A DNA stretch of 64,000 bases from Arthrobacter sp. V1I9. GTDB taxonomy: Bacteria; Actinomycetota; Actinomycetes; Actinomycetales; Micrococcaceae. The notes under the pieces were generated by a model, which was given only the letters and a program-made list of their open reading frames with translations, searched no databases and was not told the DNA's origin. Both the position numbers and the translations under genes were made by a program. This document shows positions 8,628-17,598 of the stretch, piece by piece; position 1 is the first letter of the stretch, and every line of letters starts with the position of its first letter. The stretch is from contig NZ_JAUSYU010000001.1 in NCBI RefSeq assembly GCF_030817075.1, positions 2,976,001 to 3,040,000 on the forward strand. The letters are read 5' to 3'.

Positions 8628-9365
8628 ATGACCCTCCCCGCCAAGGCGTTCCAGCGCTGGCTGCAAGGCATAGCGCCGGACGCCAGTACGGCAGATGTCT
8701 GCAGGATCTCCGGCATCAAGCGGACCACCCTGGCCCAGCAGCTGGTGCGGGGGAAAGTCTCTGTAAGCACGGTGGTCAGCATCAGCCGCGCTTACAACAT
8801 CAACCCGGTGGCTGCCCTGGCCGACTTCGAACCGTACCGGGAACTGGCCGGCCCCCAACAGCCGCCTGCCCGCTGCGAGCTGATCAGCCAAATTTCCACC
8901 GCCGACCTCCTGCGTGCTCTGCTGGCACGGCCCGGGGTGGACCCGGCCGGGGATCCGGGGCACAAGCCGCCGGCATTGTCACCGGCGCCGCACGCCACAT
9001 CCGTCAAGAACTGGGTTGATGCCATTGACGACGGCGAAGTGCGGCACCGCGTTTCCGCCGCTACCGGCATTGCCCCGCAAAACTACTCCGCGCAACTGAC
9101 TGCCAACCGGCTTTCAGCGGAGCTGGCCATGGCCACGGCGCGGGCGGCAGGCGTTGGAGCCGCGTGCGGCTTGGTGGCCACCGGCTTGATCACGGAGGAA
9201 GAGGCGGGCTGGCCTCCCGACGCCCGCCAGGCAGCATTGGACGGCCTGTCCGACGGCGACCTCGCCGTCCTGGCCGGTGACCGGCTGCAGGCCTTGGGCA
9301 AAGTTTTACGCCGCCAGGAACATGACCAGGCGCAAACAGAAAAGATTTGGGAGAACCTGGGATGA
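8628..9365 (+). CDS. Helix-turn-helix DNA-binding protein (XRE-like)
   Basis: A 245-residue protein with one recognisable domain near the N-terminus: a five-helix XRE-like fold (about residues 20-62) with turn DVCRISGIKRTTLAQQL followed by STVVSISRAYNINPVAAL. The remaining 180 residues are Ala-rich and helical; a second segment (VRHRVSAATGIAPQNYSAQL, about residues 130-150) looks like a further HTH-like helix pair. It resembles actinobacterial and actinophage repressor-like proteins; the target is unknown. The stop overlaps the ATG of the membrane-protein gene (ATGA), so the two are translationally coupled. The gene is divergent from the ABC-F operon, with twin direct repeats between them. 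Confidence 0.75.
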   Translation: MTLPAKAFQRWLQGIAPDASTADVCRISGIKRTTLAQQLVRGKVSVSTVVSISRAYNINPVAALADFEPYRELAGPQQPPARCELISQISTADLLRALLARPGVDPAGDPGHKPPALSPAPHATSVKNWVDAIDDGEVRHRVSAATGIAPQNYSAQLTANRLSAELAMATARAAGVGAACGLVATGLITEEEAGWPPDARQAALDGLSDGDLAVLAGDRLQALGKVLRRQEHDQAQTEKIWENLG

Positions 9366-10132
9366 TCGAAATCCTTCAGTGGTCAACGCTGGCCACCTGC
9401 GGCCTCATCGCAGCGGCCCGGATACCCAGCGCGCTTCGGGGAGAGAACAGGTCCCTTTTTTATATCTTCGCCTTGATGACCGCGGCTATTTTTTTGAGCA
9501 TTGAGGCGCCCTACATGGCGGTGGATGCAGCGCTGGGGGGCATCAACCTCGCCAACCTGCTGCTGCGCTTCATCATCTTCGCAGCGATCTACTTCGTCGG
9601 GATACGGGTGACCCGGGGGTTTGGAGCAGACCACGCCTACCGGCTCATCACAGGCAGGCTGGGCATGATGGTGCTTTTGGTCATTTCCCTGGTGATGACC
9701 ATCCTGTTCTTCCTGATGGACACGGTGGGTTCCTCGGCAGGGCTGTCGGCGACCTCAGGCAAAAGCGAGCTCAACTTCATCCTGGTGGAGTATTACGGGG
9801 CAGCCGGACGCGCCTACCCTTCATACGTCTCTGTGGTCCTGATTCCAGCCATGGTCCGCGCAGTTGGCAGCAGGCTTCCCGTGCTGGTACGGCTAGCGGC
9901 CGGGCTTTTGGCCCTGGGCGGAATGGCCATTGCCCTCACCCTGCTGTTCCCCGTAGTGCCGCCGGAGTGGGGCGCACTGGAATTCGTCGTCAACTACACG
10001 GCAGTGCTCTGCTTCATCCTCGGCCTCGCCCTCATTTGGGCAGCCAGGGTGAAAAACAGCAGGAGCCCGGGCAGAAAAGGACATCTACCGAAACGTAACC
10101 TTCCGGGCTTTCACAAAAACATTAGAATGTGA
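9362..10132 (+). CDS. Multi-pass membrane protein paired with HTH regulator
   Basis: A 256-residue membrane protein with about seven helices (near residues 5-20, 30-48, 55-82, 98-120, 155-170, 180-205, 215-236) and a basic C-terminal tail. No transport or catalytic motif was recognised. The start is the ATG in the ATGA overlap with the HTH gene. Actinobacteria carry several families of regulator plus seven-helix membrane-protein pairs, and this resembles that arrangement, so a membrane sensor or anti-regulator role is possible; that is inference. Confidence 0.7.
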   Translation: MIEILQWSTLATCGLIAAARIPSALRGENRSLFYIFALMTAAIFLSIEAPYMAVDAALGGINLANLLLRFIIFAAIYFVGIRVTRGFGADHAYRLITGRLGMMVLLVISLVMTILFFLMDTVGSSAGLSATSGKSELNFILVEYYGAAGRAYPSYVSVVLIPAMVRAVGSRLPVLVRLAAGLLALGGMAIALTLLFPVVPPEWGALEFVVNYTAVLCFILGLALIWAARVKNSRSPGRKGHLPKRNLPGFHKNIRM

Positions 10133-10234
10133 AACAATCATGAATGTGTGAAGGTGGGGGTTGAGGCGTTTACGAACGGGGATACTTTCTTGAACGAATG
10201 CGGCCTCCGGGGGCCTTTGCACGCTTTGGGGGGA

Positions 10235-10270
10235 TGAGTGGTGGCGGCCGTTGGGGACCGCCCCCACTCA
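10235..10270. terminator. Hairpin between convergent genes
   Basis: TGAGTGGTGGCGG (10235-10247) pairs with CCGCCCCCACTCA (10258-10270) with one mismatch and a ten-base loop. It lies between the membrane-protein gene and the mannosidase, so it could stop transcription both ways, although no T-run follows. Confidence 0.5.
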
Positions 10271-10324
10271 GCCATTTAAGGCCCCTTTGGTATTCCTCCG
10301 CGACGTCCTACGCCTGGCCGGCGT

Positions 10325-13300
10325 CTATTCCTGCCCGCAGGCAAACCTCAGGGTCACCAATTGGAACGGCCGCAGGAGCAGCTCCGCCCCGTCCGGGCCG
10401 GCTTCCACGCCGGCAGCCTCGACCCTGCGTTCCAGCAGGTCGACGGCGCTGACCCGCTGTACCGGGAAGTTTGCGGTGAGCCTTGCGGCCGACCGCTGCC
10501 CCAGCGATTCGTACAACCGGACGATCACATCCCCGGAGCCGTCCTCCGCCAGCTTGACTGCTTCGATGACCACAGCGAGGTTGGACAGCGTAAACAGCGG
10601 CTCCACCGGCGAGGCGCCGGTGACCATCCGCGGAGCAAGATTTGTCCGGTAGCCCTCCTGGACAGCATCGGCAATGCCAGCGCCCGGCCGGACCGTGACC
10701 GTCAGCTCGTGGCGTCCGCGGTCTGCGCCCGGATCGGGGAACTTCGGTGCACGCAACAGCGACAGGCGCACCGTGGTGGTGGTGCCGCCGTCGGCCTCCC
10801 TGATGCTCCTGGTGACGTCGTGGCCGTAGGTGGACGAGTTGGCAACGGCAACGCCGTACCCCGGCTCCGCCACGTGGATCCAGCGGTGCGCACAGATTTC
10901 GAACTTGGCCGCTTCCCAGGACGTGTTGGTGTGCGTGGCGCGGAAGACGTGCCCGAACTGCGTCTCCGCCGCAGACCGGTCCGCACGAACATCCAGTGCG
11001 AAGCCAAGCTTCAACAGCTTTTTCCCGTTCCTGCCAGTCCACGGACGTGGTGATGGAAAGCGAAGGGCTTCCGGCGGCAAGGCTGATGCGCTGGGTGATG
11101 GCAGAAGACCCGGCCATCCGCTCGACCACCACGGCAACCTCACCCTCATCGTCTATGAGCCGCACCGACTCCGCGCATGTCAACGGCGTGACATTGCGCC
11201 GATAAAACTCGTCAATGTCCCACGCGTCCCACTCATTGGGGGTGTCGCGGTGCAGTTCCAGCAGGTTGCCGCGCTGCCCCGGGGCAATTGCCTCACGGCC
11301 GCTGGCGTAGTCCCGAAGGGACGTGAGCAGACCGTCCGCGTCCAGGACTGCCCGGATGATGCCGTTGTCCAGTACGAAGCCGGCGTCCCGGGCTGCACCC
11401 CGGGCCGGTACTGGCGGCGCCACCGGTTCGCTGGCTGCCAGCGCCGGCACGCCCTCCCGGGCGTGCGGTGCTGCGTTCAGCAGGAATTTCCGGTCCCCGT
11501 TGCCGAGCACTGCCTTGGCTGCCTGGCTGATCAACGTTTCGAGGTCAGCTTCAACGGCCCCGTAATTGCGTTCAGCGTCCTGGTGCACCCAGGCGATGGA
11601 ACTGCCCGGAAGGATGTCGTGGAACTGCTGCAGCAGCACCAGCCGCCACAGCCTCTTGAGCTCGGCGGCGGGATAGGCAAACGAACCCGCCGTCCGGACG
11701 GCCGCCGTTGCGCACCACAGTTCCGCTTCGCGCAGCAGGTGTTCGCTGCGACGGTTCCCCTTCTTGGTCCGGGCCTGGCTGGTGTAGGTGCCGCGGTGCA
11801 GTTCGAGGTACATCTCGCCCACCCACACAGGCAGTGACGGGTACTCCCCCTCGGCCTGCTTGAAGAAGCTCTCCGCCGATCCGATCCGCACCTTCGGCGA
11901 GCCTTCCAGATCCGCTGTCCTGGCCGCAGCCGCAAGCATTTCCCGGGTGGGGCCGCCGCCGCCGTCGCCATAGCCGAAGGGCACCAGGGACACTGTGCCG
12001 CGGCCGTGGTCGCGGTAGTTCCGCTCAGCATGGGCGAGTTCGCGTCCGCTGAGCTGGGAATTGTAGGTGTCTACCGGCGGGAAGTGGGTGAAAAGCCGGG
12101 TGCCGTCGATTCCCTCCCAGTTGAAGGTGTGGTGCGGCATCCTGTTGGTCTGGTTCCAGGAGATCTTCTGGGTGAGGAACCACCGGCTGCCGGCGGACTT
12201 GACGATCTGCGGCAGTGCCGCCGAGTACCCAAAGGAGTCCGGCAGCCACGCTTCCTGGCAGTCCACGCCGAACTCGGCCAGGAAGAAGCTCTTACCCTCC
12301 ACAAACTGACGCGCCATCGCCTCGCCGCCGGGCATGTTGGTATCGGACTCCACCCACATGCCGCCCACGGGTACGAACTGTCCGGCCCGCACCTTCTCCC
12401 GGATCCGGCCGAAGAGTTCAGGGTAGTACTCCTTGATCCAGGCCAGCTGCTGGGCGGAGGAGCAGGAAAAAACGAAGTTCGGGTATTCATCCATCAGCGC
12501 CACCACGTTCGAGAACGTCCTGGCGCACTTGCGGATGGTTTCCCTGACCGGCCAAAGCCAGGCCGAGTCGATGTGGGCATGGCCGGTGGCAACCAGCTGG
12601 TGCGCCGAAGCGTACGCCGGCCGTGCCAGCACTTCGGCGAGGACGGCGCGGCCGGCTGTTGCGGTTCCGGCGACGTCGTCGGGATCCATCACGTCCATCA
12701 TGCGCTCAAGTGCCCGGAGGATCTCATGCCGCCGCGGCAGCTCCAAAGGCAGCTCCGCCATCAGGCCGGACAGGGTCCAGATGTCCTGCTGGAGTTCCCA
12801 GACCGTCTGGTTCAACTCTGCGATGGCTATGTTTCCCAGCCTGTACTGGGGCGCTGTTCCGGCCGTCGACTTGTCGCCGTACGGGGTGGGCGCGAACGTC
12901 CAGCCCTGGGCGACATCAGGGTTGGCGGCAGCCTCCACATAGAAGTCCACTGCCATGCCGCCTCCCAGCAGCTTCAGCGGAATGTACTGGTTCCGGGGCG
13001 ACACGGCCTTGATGATGGTGCCGTCGGCGCGCCACGCAATGCCCTCACACTGGAAACCGGGCACTTCGATGGTGAAGCCGAGGTCAACCACGACTTCGAC
13101 GGTGGTATCCGGCTCCGTGCCCCAGGACTCGGGAACTTCGCCTTGGAGGCGGAGCCACTTGGTACCCCACGGCTTTCCCCAGGGAGCGCAGTGTTCCTGC
13201 GGCTGGAAGTTCTGCCGCATAGCCTCGAGTGCCGGGACCGGTTCGTCCGGCACGTCCCAGCTGCTCAGGGTGAGGGGGAGGCTCCGGCTGTACACGGCTG

Positions 13301-13364
13301 GGGTGATGCGTTCGCGGACGAATCTTTCGAGGCGGACTTCCGTGATCCGGCGATCGTCATGCAA
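10325..13364 (-). pseudogene. GH38 alpha-mannosidase, disrupted by a frameshift
   Basis: A glycoside hydrolase family 38 alpha-mannosidase, about 1010 residues if intact. The N-terminal part in frame from ATG 13364 has the zinc/catalytic motif GHAHIDSAWLWP (about residues 261-272), nucleophile segment LPDSFGYS, and QFHDILPGSS. The frame breaks at a run of five A (minus strand; 11019-11023) in the middle of the C-terminal beta domain: the reading goes from VDWQEREK into unrelated sequence. Reading four A instead restores EREKLLKLGFALDVRADRSA through to the stop at 10325. Everything else looks intact, so a recent mutation or a homopolymer sequencing error is likely. No sugar transporter lies nearby; a palindrome upstream may be its operator. 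Confidence 0.85.
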
Positions 13365-13390
13365 TGTTGGCCCTCTTCAGCGCTGGGAAT

Positions 13391-13408
13391 ATGGACCATC
13401 GTGTCCAT
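13391..13408. promoter_or_regulatory. Palindromic operator candidate upstream of alpha-mannosidase
   Basis: ATGGAC-N6-GTCCAT at 13391-13408 is a perfect inverted repeat 27 bases upstream of the mannosidase start, next to a TTTTATCC that may serve as -35. The spacing suits a dimeric GntR- or LacI-type repressor. No regulator gene is adjacent. Confidence 0.4.
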
Positions 13409-13544
13409 TCGGTGGATAAAACTACCCGCTGGTAGCTTACTCGCCAATGCCTGCGGATAACATCCCCAATAAAGCGTTTTCCTGAAAAGGTGACCTGCCG
13501 CGGATACGGAAGGCAGTACGGGGCGGGGTCAGGGACGCGGCGGG

Positions 13545-14432
13545 TCAGGGACGTGCGCTGGCAGGGACCTGGGCCACGGGCCTGACAATCCGGTGGTCGC
13601 CGGCATAGATATTGAGGCTGGTTCCCCGGCTGAAACCGGCCAGCGTCAGGCCGCTGGCTTCCGCAAGTTCCACAGCGAGGCTTGACGGGGCGCTGACGGC
13701 AGCGAGCACGGGAATTCCCGCCAGCGCCGCTTTCTGCACCAGTTCAAAGGACGCCCGCCCTGAGACCTGGAGGACGGTGCCGCGGAGCGGGAGCAGTCCT
13801 TCACGCAGCGCCCAGCCCACTACCTTGTCCACGGCGTTGTGGCGCCCTACGTCCTCGCGGAGGCACAAAAGCTCCACGCCGCCGTCGTCCTTGATCTTGA
13901 ACAGGCCGGCAGCGTGCACTCCCCCGGTGTCCTCAAAGAGCCGTTGCGATTTGCGCAGGAGCCCCGGCAGCGAGGCCAGGACCTCGGCGTCGATATTGAG
14001 AGGATCGTCCGCCAGGCTGTAGCGCGAGGACTTCCGCACGGACTCCACTGAATCAGTACCGCAGATGCCGCAGGAGCTGGACGTGTAGATGTGGCGGCCG
14101 ATGGACGGGACTGTCACGTCAGGCCGCAGCTGGACTTCCACCACGTTGAAGGTCTGGACGCCATTTTCATCTTCGCCTGCGCAGAAACGCAGTGACACGA
14201 GCTGCTCGGAGCTCCAGATGATGCCCTCGGACACCAGGAAGCCGGCCACCAGGTCAAAGTCGTCACCGGGGGTCCGCATGGTGACAGAGAAGGAGAGCTG
14301 GCCCAGCCGGATCTCCAACGGCTCCTCGACGGCGAGGACATCCTCACGGTGCCGCACCGGAAACTCGAGGGCCTTCGGCGAACCGTCGAGGACATACTTG
14401 TGCACCTTCCGGCGCTGGGTCACGCGGCCCAT
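13545..14432 (-). CDS. fdhD: Formate dehydrogenase accessory sulfurtransferase FdhD
   Basis: A 295-residue cytoplasmic protein that carries persulfide sulfur from a cysteine desulfurase to the molybdenum cofactor of formate dehydrogenase. The conserved CXXC loop is present (SSCGICG, near residue 120), as are EDVGRHNAVDKV and SGRASFELVQKA, which help bind Mo-bis-PGD. The ATG at 14432 has an AGG eight bases upstream; a GTG two codons earlier is less likely. It is the last gene of a Mo-cofactor group transcribed with moeA (30-base gap), a DUF6457 gene and mobA. No formate dehydrogenase subunit lies in the window, so its client is elsewhere. Confidence 0.96.
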   Translation of the reverse strand: MGRVTQRRKVHKYVLDGSPKALEFPVRHREDVLAVEEPLEIRLGQLSFSVTMRTPGDDFDLVAGFLVSEGIIWSSEQLVSLRFCAGEDENGVQTFNVVEVQLRPDVTVPSIGRHIYTSSSCGICGTDSVESVRKSSRYSLADDPLNIDAEVLASLPGLLRKSQRLFEDTGGVHAAGLFKIKDDGGVELLCLREDVGRHNAVDKVVGWALREGLLPLRGTVLQVSGRASFELVQKAALAGIPVLAAVSAPSSLAVELAEASGLTLAGFSRGTSLNIYAGDHRIVRPVAQVPASARP

Positions 14433-14462
14433 TCCCACACCTGCCTATTCATTAGTCCATCA

Positions 14463-15842
14463 TCAGCCAAGAAGCGCGCTCCAGTCCACGGGGCCGCTGG
14501 CGGCCGCCTTGGGAGCCGTCCTGCCCGGCCGCGCGGCGCTCCTCGGCTTTGCTTTGCCGGCAGATTCAGCAGCGGACGGGATGGGTGGCCCCCAGGGCAA
14601 GGCAACGGCCGGCACCAGCTCGCCGAGCTGGACGCCGTGCGGCGGCACCACCATAACACCGTCGGCCGACGCCAGCCCGCGCATCATGCCCGGGCCGGTG
14701 TGCCGGGCCGGAGATGCCATGCCGTAGAGGAGCCGGAACGGCATCAGTCGCGTGCGCCCGGGGTCTGGTTCGATCATGCTTCCGCAGGACACTTCCTGGA
14801 CCTCAGGCAGGCTGCCGTGGCCCAACGCGGAAAGCAGCGGTGCGCCTACGGTGACCAGCGCCATCATCGCGGCGAGCGGATTTCCTGGCAGGCCGAGTAC
14901 AAAACGGCCGTCCGGCAGTTCCGCCAGGACAGCCGGGTGCCCGGGTCGCATGGCGATCCCGTCGATGACGAGCCGCCCGCCCAGTTCTGCCACTGCCCGG
15001 CGGAGATGATCCGTACCTGAGCGACCCGTCCCGCCCGTGGTGATGACGACGTCGGCTGGCAGGTCCGGAGCCCCGGGCGCCTCAGGCACAACGTCTTCCA
15101 GGCCGGTCAGCCACTCGTCATAGGAGTCCCCGATCCTCTGCTGTTCCCCTGCTATTCCTCCCAGCATGTCCACGACTGCCGGCAGTTGTGGACCGAAAGT
15201 GTCCCGCACCTTACCGGGGACGGGCACGCCCTGGTTGATAACTTCGGCGCCGGTGAGCAGCAGCCGGACCAGGGGTTTGCCCTGGACCTGCAGCTCGTCG
15301 TAGCCGGCCAGGGCAGCCAATGCGAGATGGGCAGGATTGAGCTTCGCTCCTGCCTTGACCAGCACGTCACCTGCCAGGGCTTCCTCCCCGGCTTTGCGGA
15401 TGTGCTGGCCGTTGCGCGGCTCGCCGGGCCGGGCGCTCCCTCCGGTAACCAGGACAGGCAAGCCGTCCTCGTCCTTGTCCAGCACAGCGCTCTCGCTGCG
15501 CAGCACCGCTTTTCCGCCCGGCGGAATCAGCCCGCCGGTAACGATGGGGCTCGCCTGGTGCGGCGCCAGCCTGTTCCCGGGTTCCGCCAGGATCCATGGC
15601 CCGGTCCCGTTGACCGCCCAGCCGTCCATGGCAGAGGAGGCGTAGTGGGGTATGTCCTGCAGTGCCACGATGTCCTGGTCCAGCCTGCGCCCGAGCGCCA
15701 GATGCAGGGGAACAGGACCGGCAGGAATTGGCGTGGCCGCCTCGAAAGCGGCCAGCCGGGCCTCCTCCCAGGTGTGGGCCAGGTGCCGCGGCGCCTCCGG
15801 CAGGTCGGTTGAACTCCGTTCTTCCCCGGGCTCCTCGGTCAT
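14463..15842 (-). CDS. moeA: Molybdopterin molybdotransferase MoeA
   Basis: A 459-residue enzyme that inserts molybdate into adenylated molybdopterin. Domain order fits MoeA: N-terminal SAMDGWAV motif (about residue 70), central MoCF-binding fold with TTGGTGRSGTDHLRR, LPGNPLAAM, and a C-terminal beta-barrel. The last 50 residues are an Ala/Lys/Pro-rich extension with no known role. The start ATG lies in an ATGA overlap with the stop of the DUF6457 gene, showing translational coupling within the fdhD-moeA-DUF6457-mobA group. Confidence 0.95.
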   Translation of the reverse strand: MTEEPGEERSSTDLPEAPRHLAHTWEEARLAAFEAATPIPAGPVPLHLALGRRLDQDIVALQDIPHYASSAMDGWAVNGTGPWILAEPGNRLAPHQASPIVTGGLIPPGGKAVLRSESAVLDKDEDGLPVLVTGGSARPGEPRNGQHIRKAGEEALAGDVLVKAGAKLNPAHLALAALAGYDELQVQGKPLVRLLLTGAEVINQGVPVPGKVRDTFGPQLPAVVDMLGGIAGEQQRIGDSYDEWLTGLEDVVPEAPGAPDLPADVVITTGGTGRSGTDHLRRAVAELGGRLVIDGIAMRPGHPAVLAELPDGRFVLGLPGNPLAAMMALVTVGAPLLSALGHGSLPEVQEVSCGSMIEPDPGRTRLMPFRLLYGMASPARHTGPGMMRGLASADGVMVVPPHGVQLGELVPAVALPWGPPIPSAAESAGKAKPRSAARPGRTAPKAAASGPVDWSALLG

Positions 15843-16132
15843 TCGCCGGGAGTCCCGGCGGCTTCAGCATCGTAGTCGGCAGCCAGGGAACGTGCCACGG
15901 CCAGGGCGCCTTCCATCGAAGCGGCATCTGTGCTGCGTCCGGCCGCTGAGGCAAGGCCTGCGGCGTACCCGGCGATGAAAGTTGTCAGTGGCGCCGCCGG
16001 CCGTACAACGGAGTGGGCCGCTACACCGGCGAGGGCGAGGATGGCATTGACGTCCACCTGGACGTCCTCAAGCTCATAGGCCTGGAGCAGGGACCTGCAC
16101 CATTCTTCCAGCGTCTCATCCTGGCTTTTCAC
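15839..16132 (-). CDS. DUF6457 domain protein
   Basis: A 97-residue small helical protein. Recognised features are the N-terminal LEEWCRSLLQAYELEDVQVDVNAI region (residues 8-31) and the AAPLTTFIAGYAAG helix. The family sits beside, or fused to, MobA in actinobacteria, which suggests a helper role in Mo-cofactor nucleotide attachment; the mechanism is unknown. It overlaps moeA by four bases and follows mobA after a 15-base gap, so it is clearly part of the same operon. Confidence 0.85.
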   Translation of the reverse strand: MKSQDETLEEWCRSLLQAYELEDVQVDVNAILALAGVAAHSVVRPAAPLTTFIAGYAAGLASAAGRSTDAASMEGALAVARSLAADYDAEAAGTPGE

Positions 16133-16147
16133 GAACTGCCTCCCAAT

Positions 16148-16795
16148 TCAACTGCTGCCGCGCCGGTCCTGGAACTCGTCCCGGATCCCGGCGTCAACTC
16201 CTAGTGCGGCGGCATCATCCCAGGTATCCACATCATCCGTGGAACCGGTGGGGACGGTGACAAGCTGCAGGTCCAGACTAGCAAGGAGTGCACGCATGGA
16301 GCCGTTGATTAAGGTGTCCTGCGACGCCAGTTCCTCGGCCGCCCTTTTTAACTTGTCTGTGCGGTAAAACCCGGCCAGCCGTTGGGGCCTGCGGTCTTCG
16401 CCGCAGGCCATGAGTCCGTCAACTTGGAACTCCCGCGATTCCAGTGCCTCCGTCAGCACCTCCACGGCAGCCGAGATCCGGGGCATGTCACAGGCCAGTA
16501 CCAGGGTGTACGCACTTTCGTTTCCGGCCTGGGCCAGAACCGCCAGGCCAGCAGCCACAGCCGCGGCGGGTCCTGCAAATTCCGGCTGCTCACGGCAGGA
16601 GAGCACACCTGCCGGGAGAGCGCTGGCGTCCGGACCCACCACTACTGTGCGGAACGCCCCGGAGGCCGCGGCAAGCGACTGCTGCAGGAGGGTGGCGCCT
16701 TCAAAGACCAGCCCTTGCTTGGGCACCCCGCCCAGCCTGGATGACCGGCCGCCGGCCAGGATCACGGCGTCGAAGTCCAACCGGTTTTGCTCCAC
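16148..16795 (-). CDS. mobA: Molybdenum cofactor guanylyltransferase MobA
   Basis: A 215-residue nucleotidyltransferase that attaches GMP to molybdopterin to make the MGD cofactor used by formate dehydrogenases and nitrate reductases. The glycine-rich NTP-binding motif is at residues 12-25 (ILAGGRSSRLGGVPKQ), and the metal-binding Asp lies in LVLACDMPRI. The start is GTG at 16795; a GGGGGA lies almost against it, so a TTG five codons later (16780) is a possible alternative. It starts a run of four Mo-cofactor genes and lies 43 bases after the HNH gene. Confidence 0.9.
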   Translation of the reverse strand: MEQNRLDFDAVILAGGRSSRLGGVPKQGLVFEGATLLQQSLAAASGAFRTVVVGPDASALPAGVLSCREQPEFAGPAAAVAAGLAVLAQAGNESAYTLVLACDMPRISAAVEVLTEALESREFQVDGLMACGEDRRPQRLAGFYRTDKLKRAAEELASQDTLINGSMRALLASLDLQLVTVPTGSTDDVDTWDDAAALGVDAGIRDEFQDRRGSS

Positions 16796-16838
16796 TCCCC
16801 CAGCCTAGTCCGGGGACGGCGAAGGCGACCTACCCCGA

Positions 16839-17339
16839 TCAGGCAGCGCGCTCAGGCAGCAGGAACGGATCCCAAGCGGGCGTGGGCTTCTCGAGTTCCT
16901 TGATCTGCCAGATGGTGCCATGCGGAGGCTCAGGGACAAACCGCAGTTTCCAGCCCATTTCTGCCGGTGTGTGGTCACCTTTGACGTTGTTGCACCGCAG
17001 GCAGGCGGCCACCAGGTTCTCCCAGGACTCCGCGCCCCCGCGCGACTTGGGGTGGACATGGTCGATGGTGTGGGCAGCTTTTCCACAGTAGGCGCACTTG
17101 TGCCCGTCCCGTCTCAGCACCCCGCGCCGGCTCACAGCAGTGGACTGATTATATCTGGGGCGGATGTAGCGGTTCAGGAGAATCACGGACGGGCGGCCCA
17201 AAATCTCCTGGGGACCCACTACGGGGTCGTCCCCTTCAGCCACAACGCTCGCCTTGCCCGTGAGCACAAGCACCAGCGCCCGGCGGAAAGTAATAACCGC
17301 CAGCGGTTCATATCCAGCATTCAGAACGAGAGTGCGCAT
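16839..17339 (-). CDS. HNH endonuclease
   Basis: A 166-residue protein with a complete HNH domain (about residues 75-125): zinc ligand pair CAYCG, HTIDHVHPKSRGG with the catalytic His, WENLVAACLRCNNVKGD with the second zinc pair and Asn. The N-terminus MRTLVLNAGYEPL is typical of a widely conserved actinobacterial family usually found in the core chromosome rather than in introns or phages. The role is unproven; a DNA-repair or restriction-like function is inference. It lies upstream of mobA on the same strand. Confidence 0.93.
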   Translation of the reverse strand: MRTLVLNAGYEPLAVITFRRALVLVLTGKASVVAEGDDPVVGPQEILGRPSVILLNRYIRPRYNQSTAVSRRGVLRRDGHKCAYCGKAAHTIDHVHPKSRGGAESWENLVAACLRCNNVKGDHTPAEMGWKLRFVPEPPHGTIWQIKELEKPTPAWDPFLLPERAA

Positions 17340-17528
17340 GCACGTACCTCTTCACGGCCGCACCCGGTCAGGGGCACGAGGGCCGGCTGCCCTCGGCGTG
17401 GTCCGGGCTATGGATCGACACCACAAGAGTAAACAAAGAAGTGCACTATCAGCTAATTCCTGTCACCCGGGCCGCCGTGTCCCGCCGGAATTAGTGCCCC
17501 GGGCAGATGGACCCGGGGTTTAACCCGG

Positions 17529-17559
17529 CAGGACCCCCGCTGTAAGGGCAGGGGTCCTG
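17529..17559 (-). terminator. Hairpin downstream of NlpC/P60 gene
   Basis: CAGGACCCC (17529-17537) pairs with GGGGTCCTG (17551-17559) around a 13-base loop, 40 bases past the stop of the minus-strand wall-hydrolase gene. The following sequence is not T-rich, so termination is likely but imperfect. Confidence 0.55.
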
Positions 17560-17598
17560 ATGCGTCTTGATCAGCCGCTAAGCGCGGCTGCAGGGATG

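Noticed and set aside
12006..13460. 484-codon frame antisense to the mannosidase
   Set aside because: The GH38 motifs lie on the other strand; the antisense product is low complexity.
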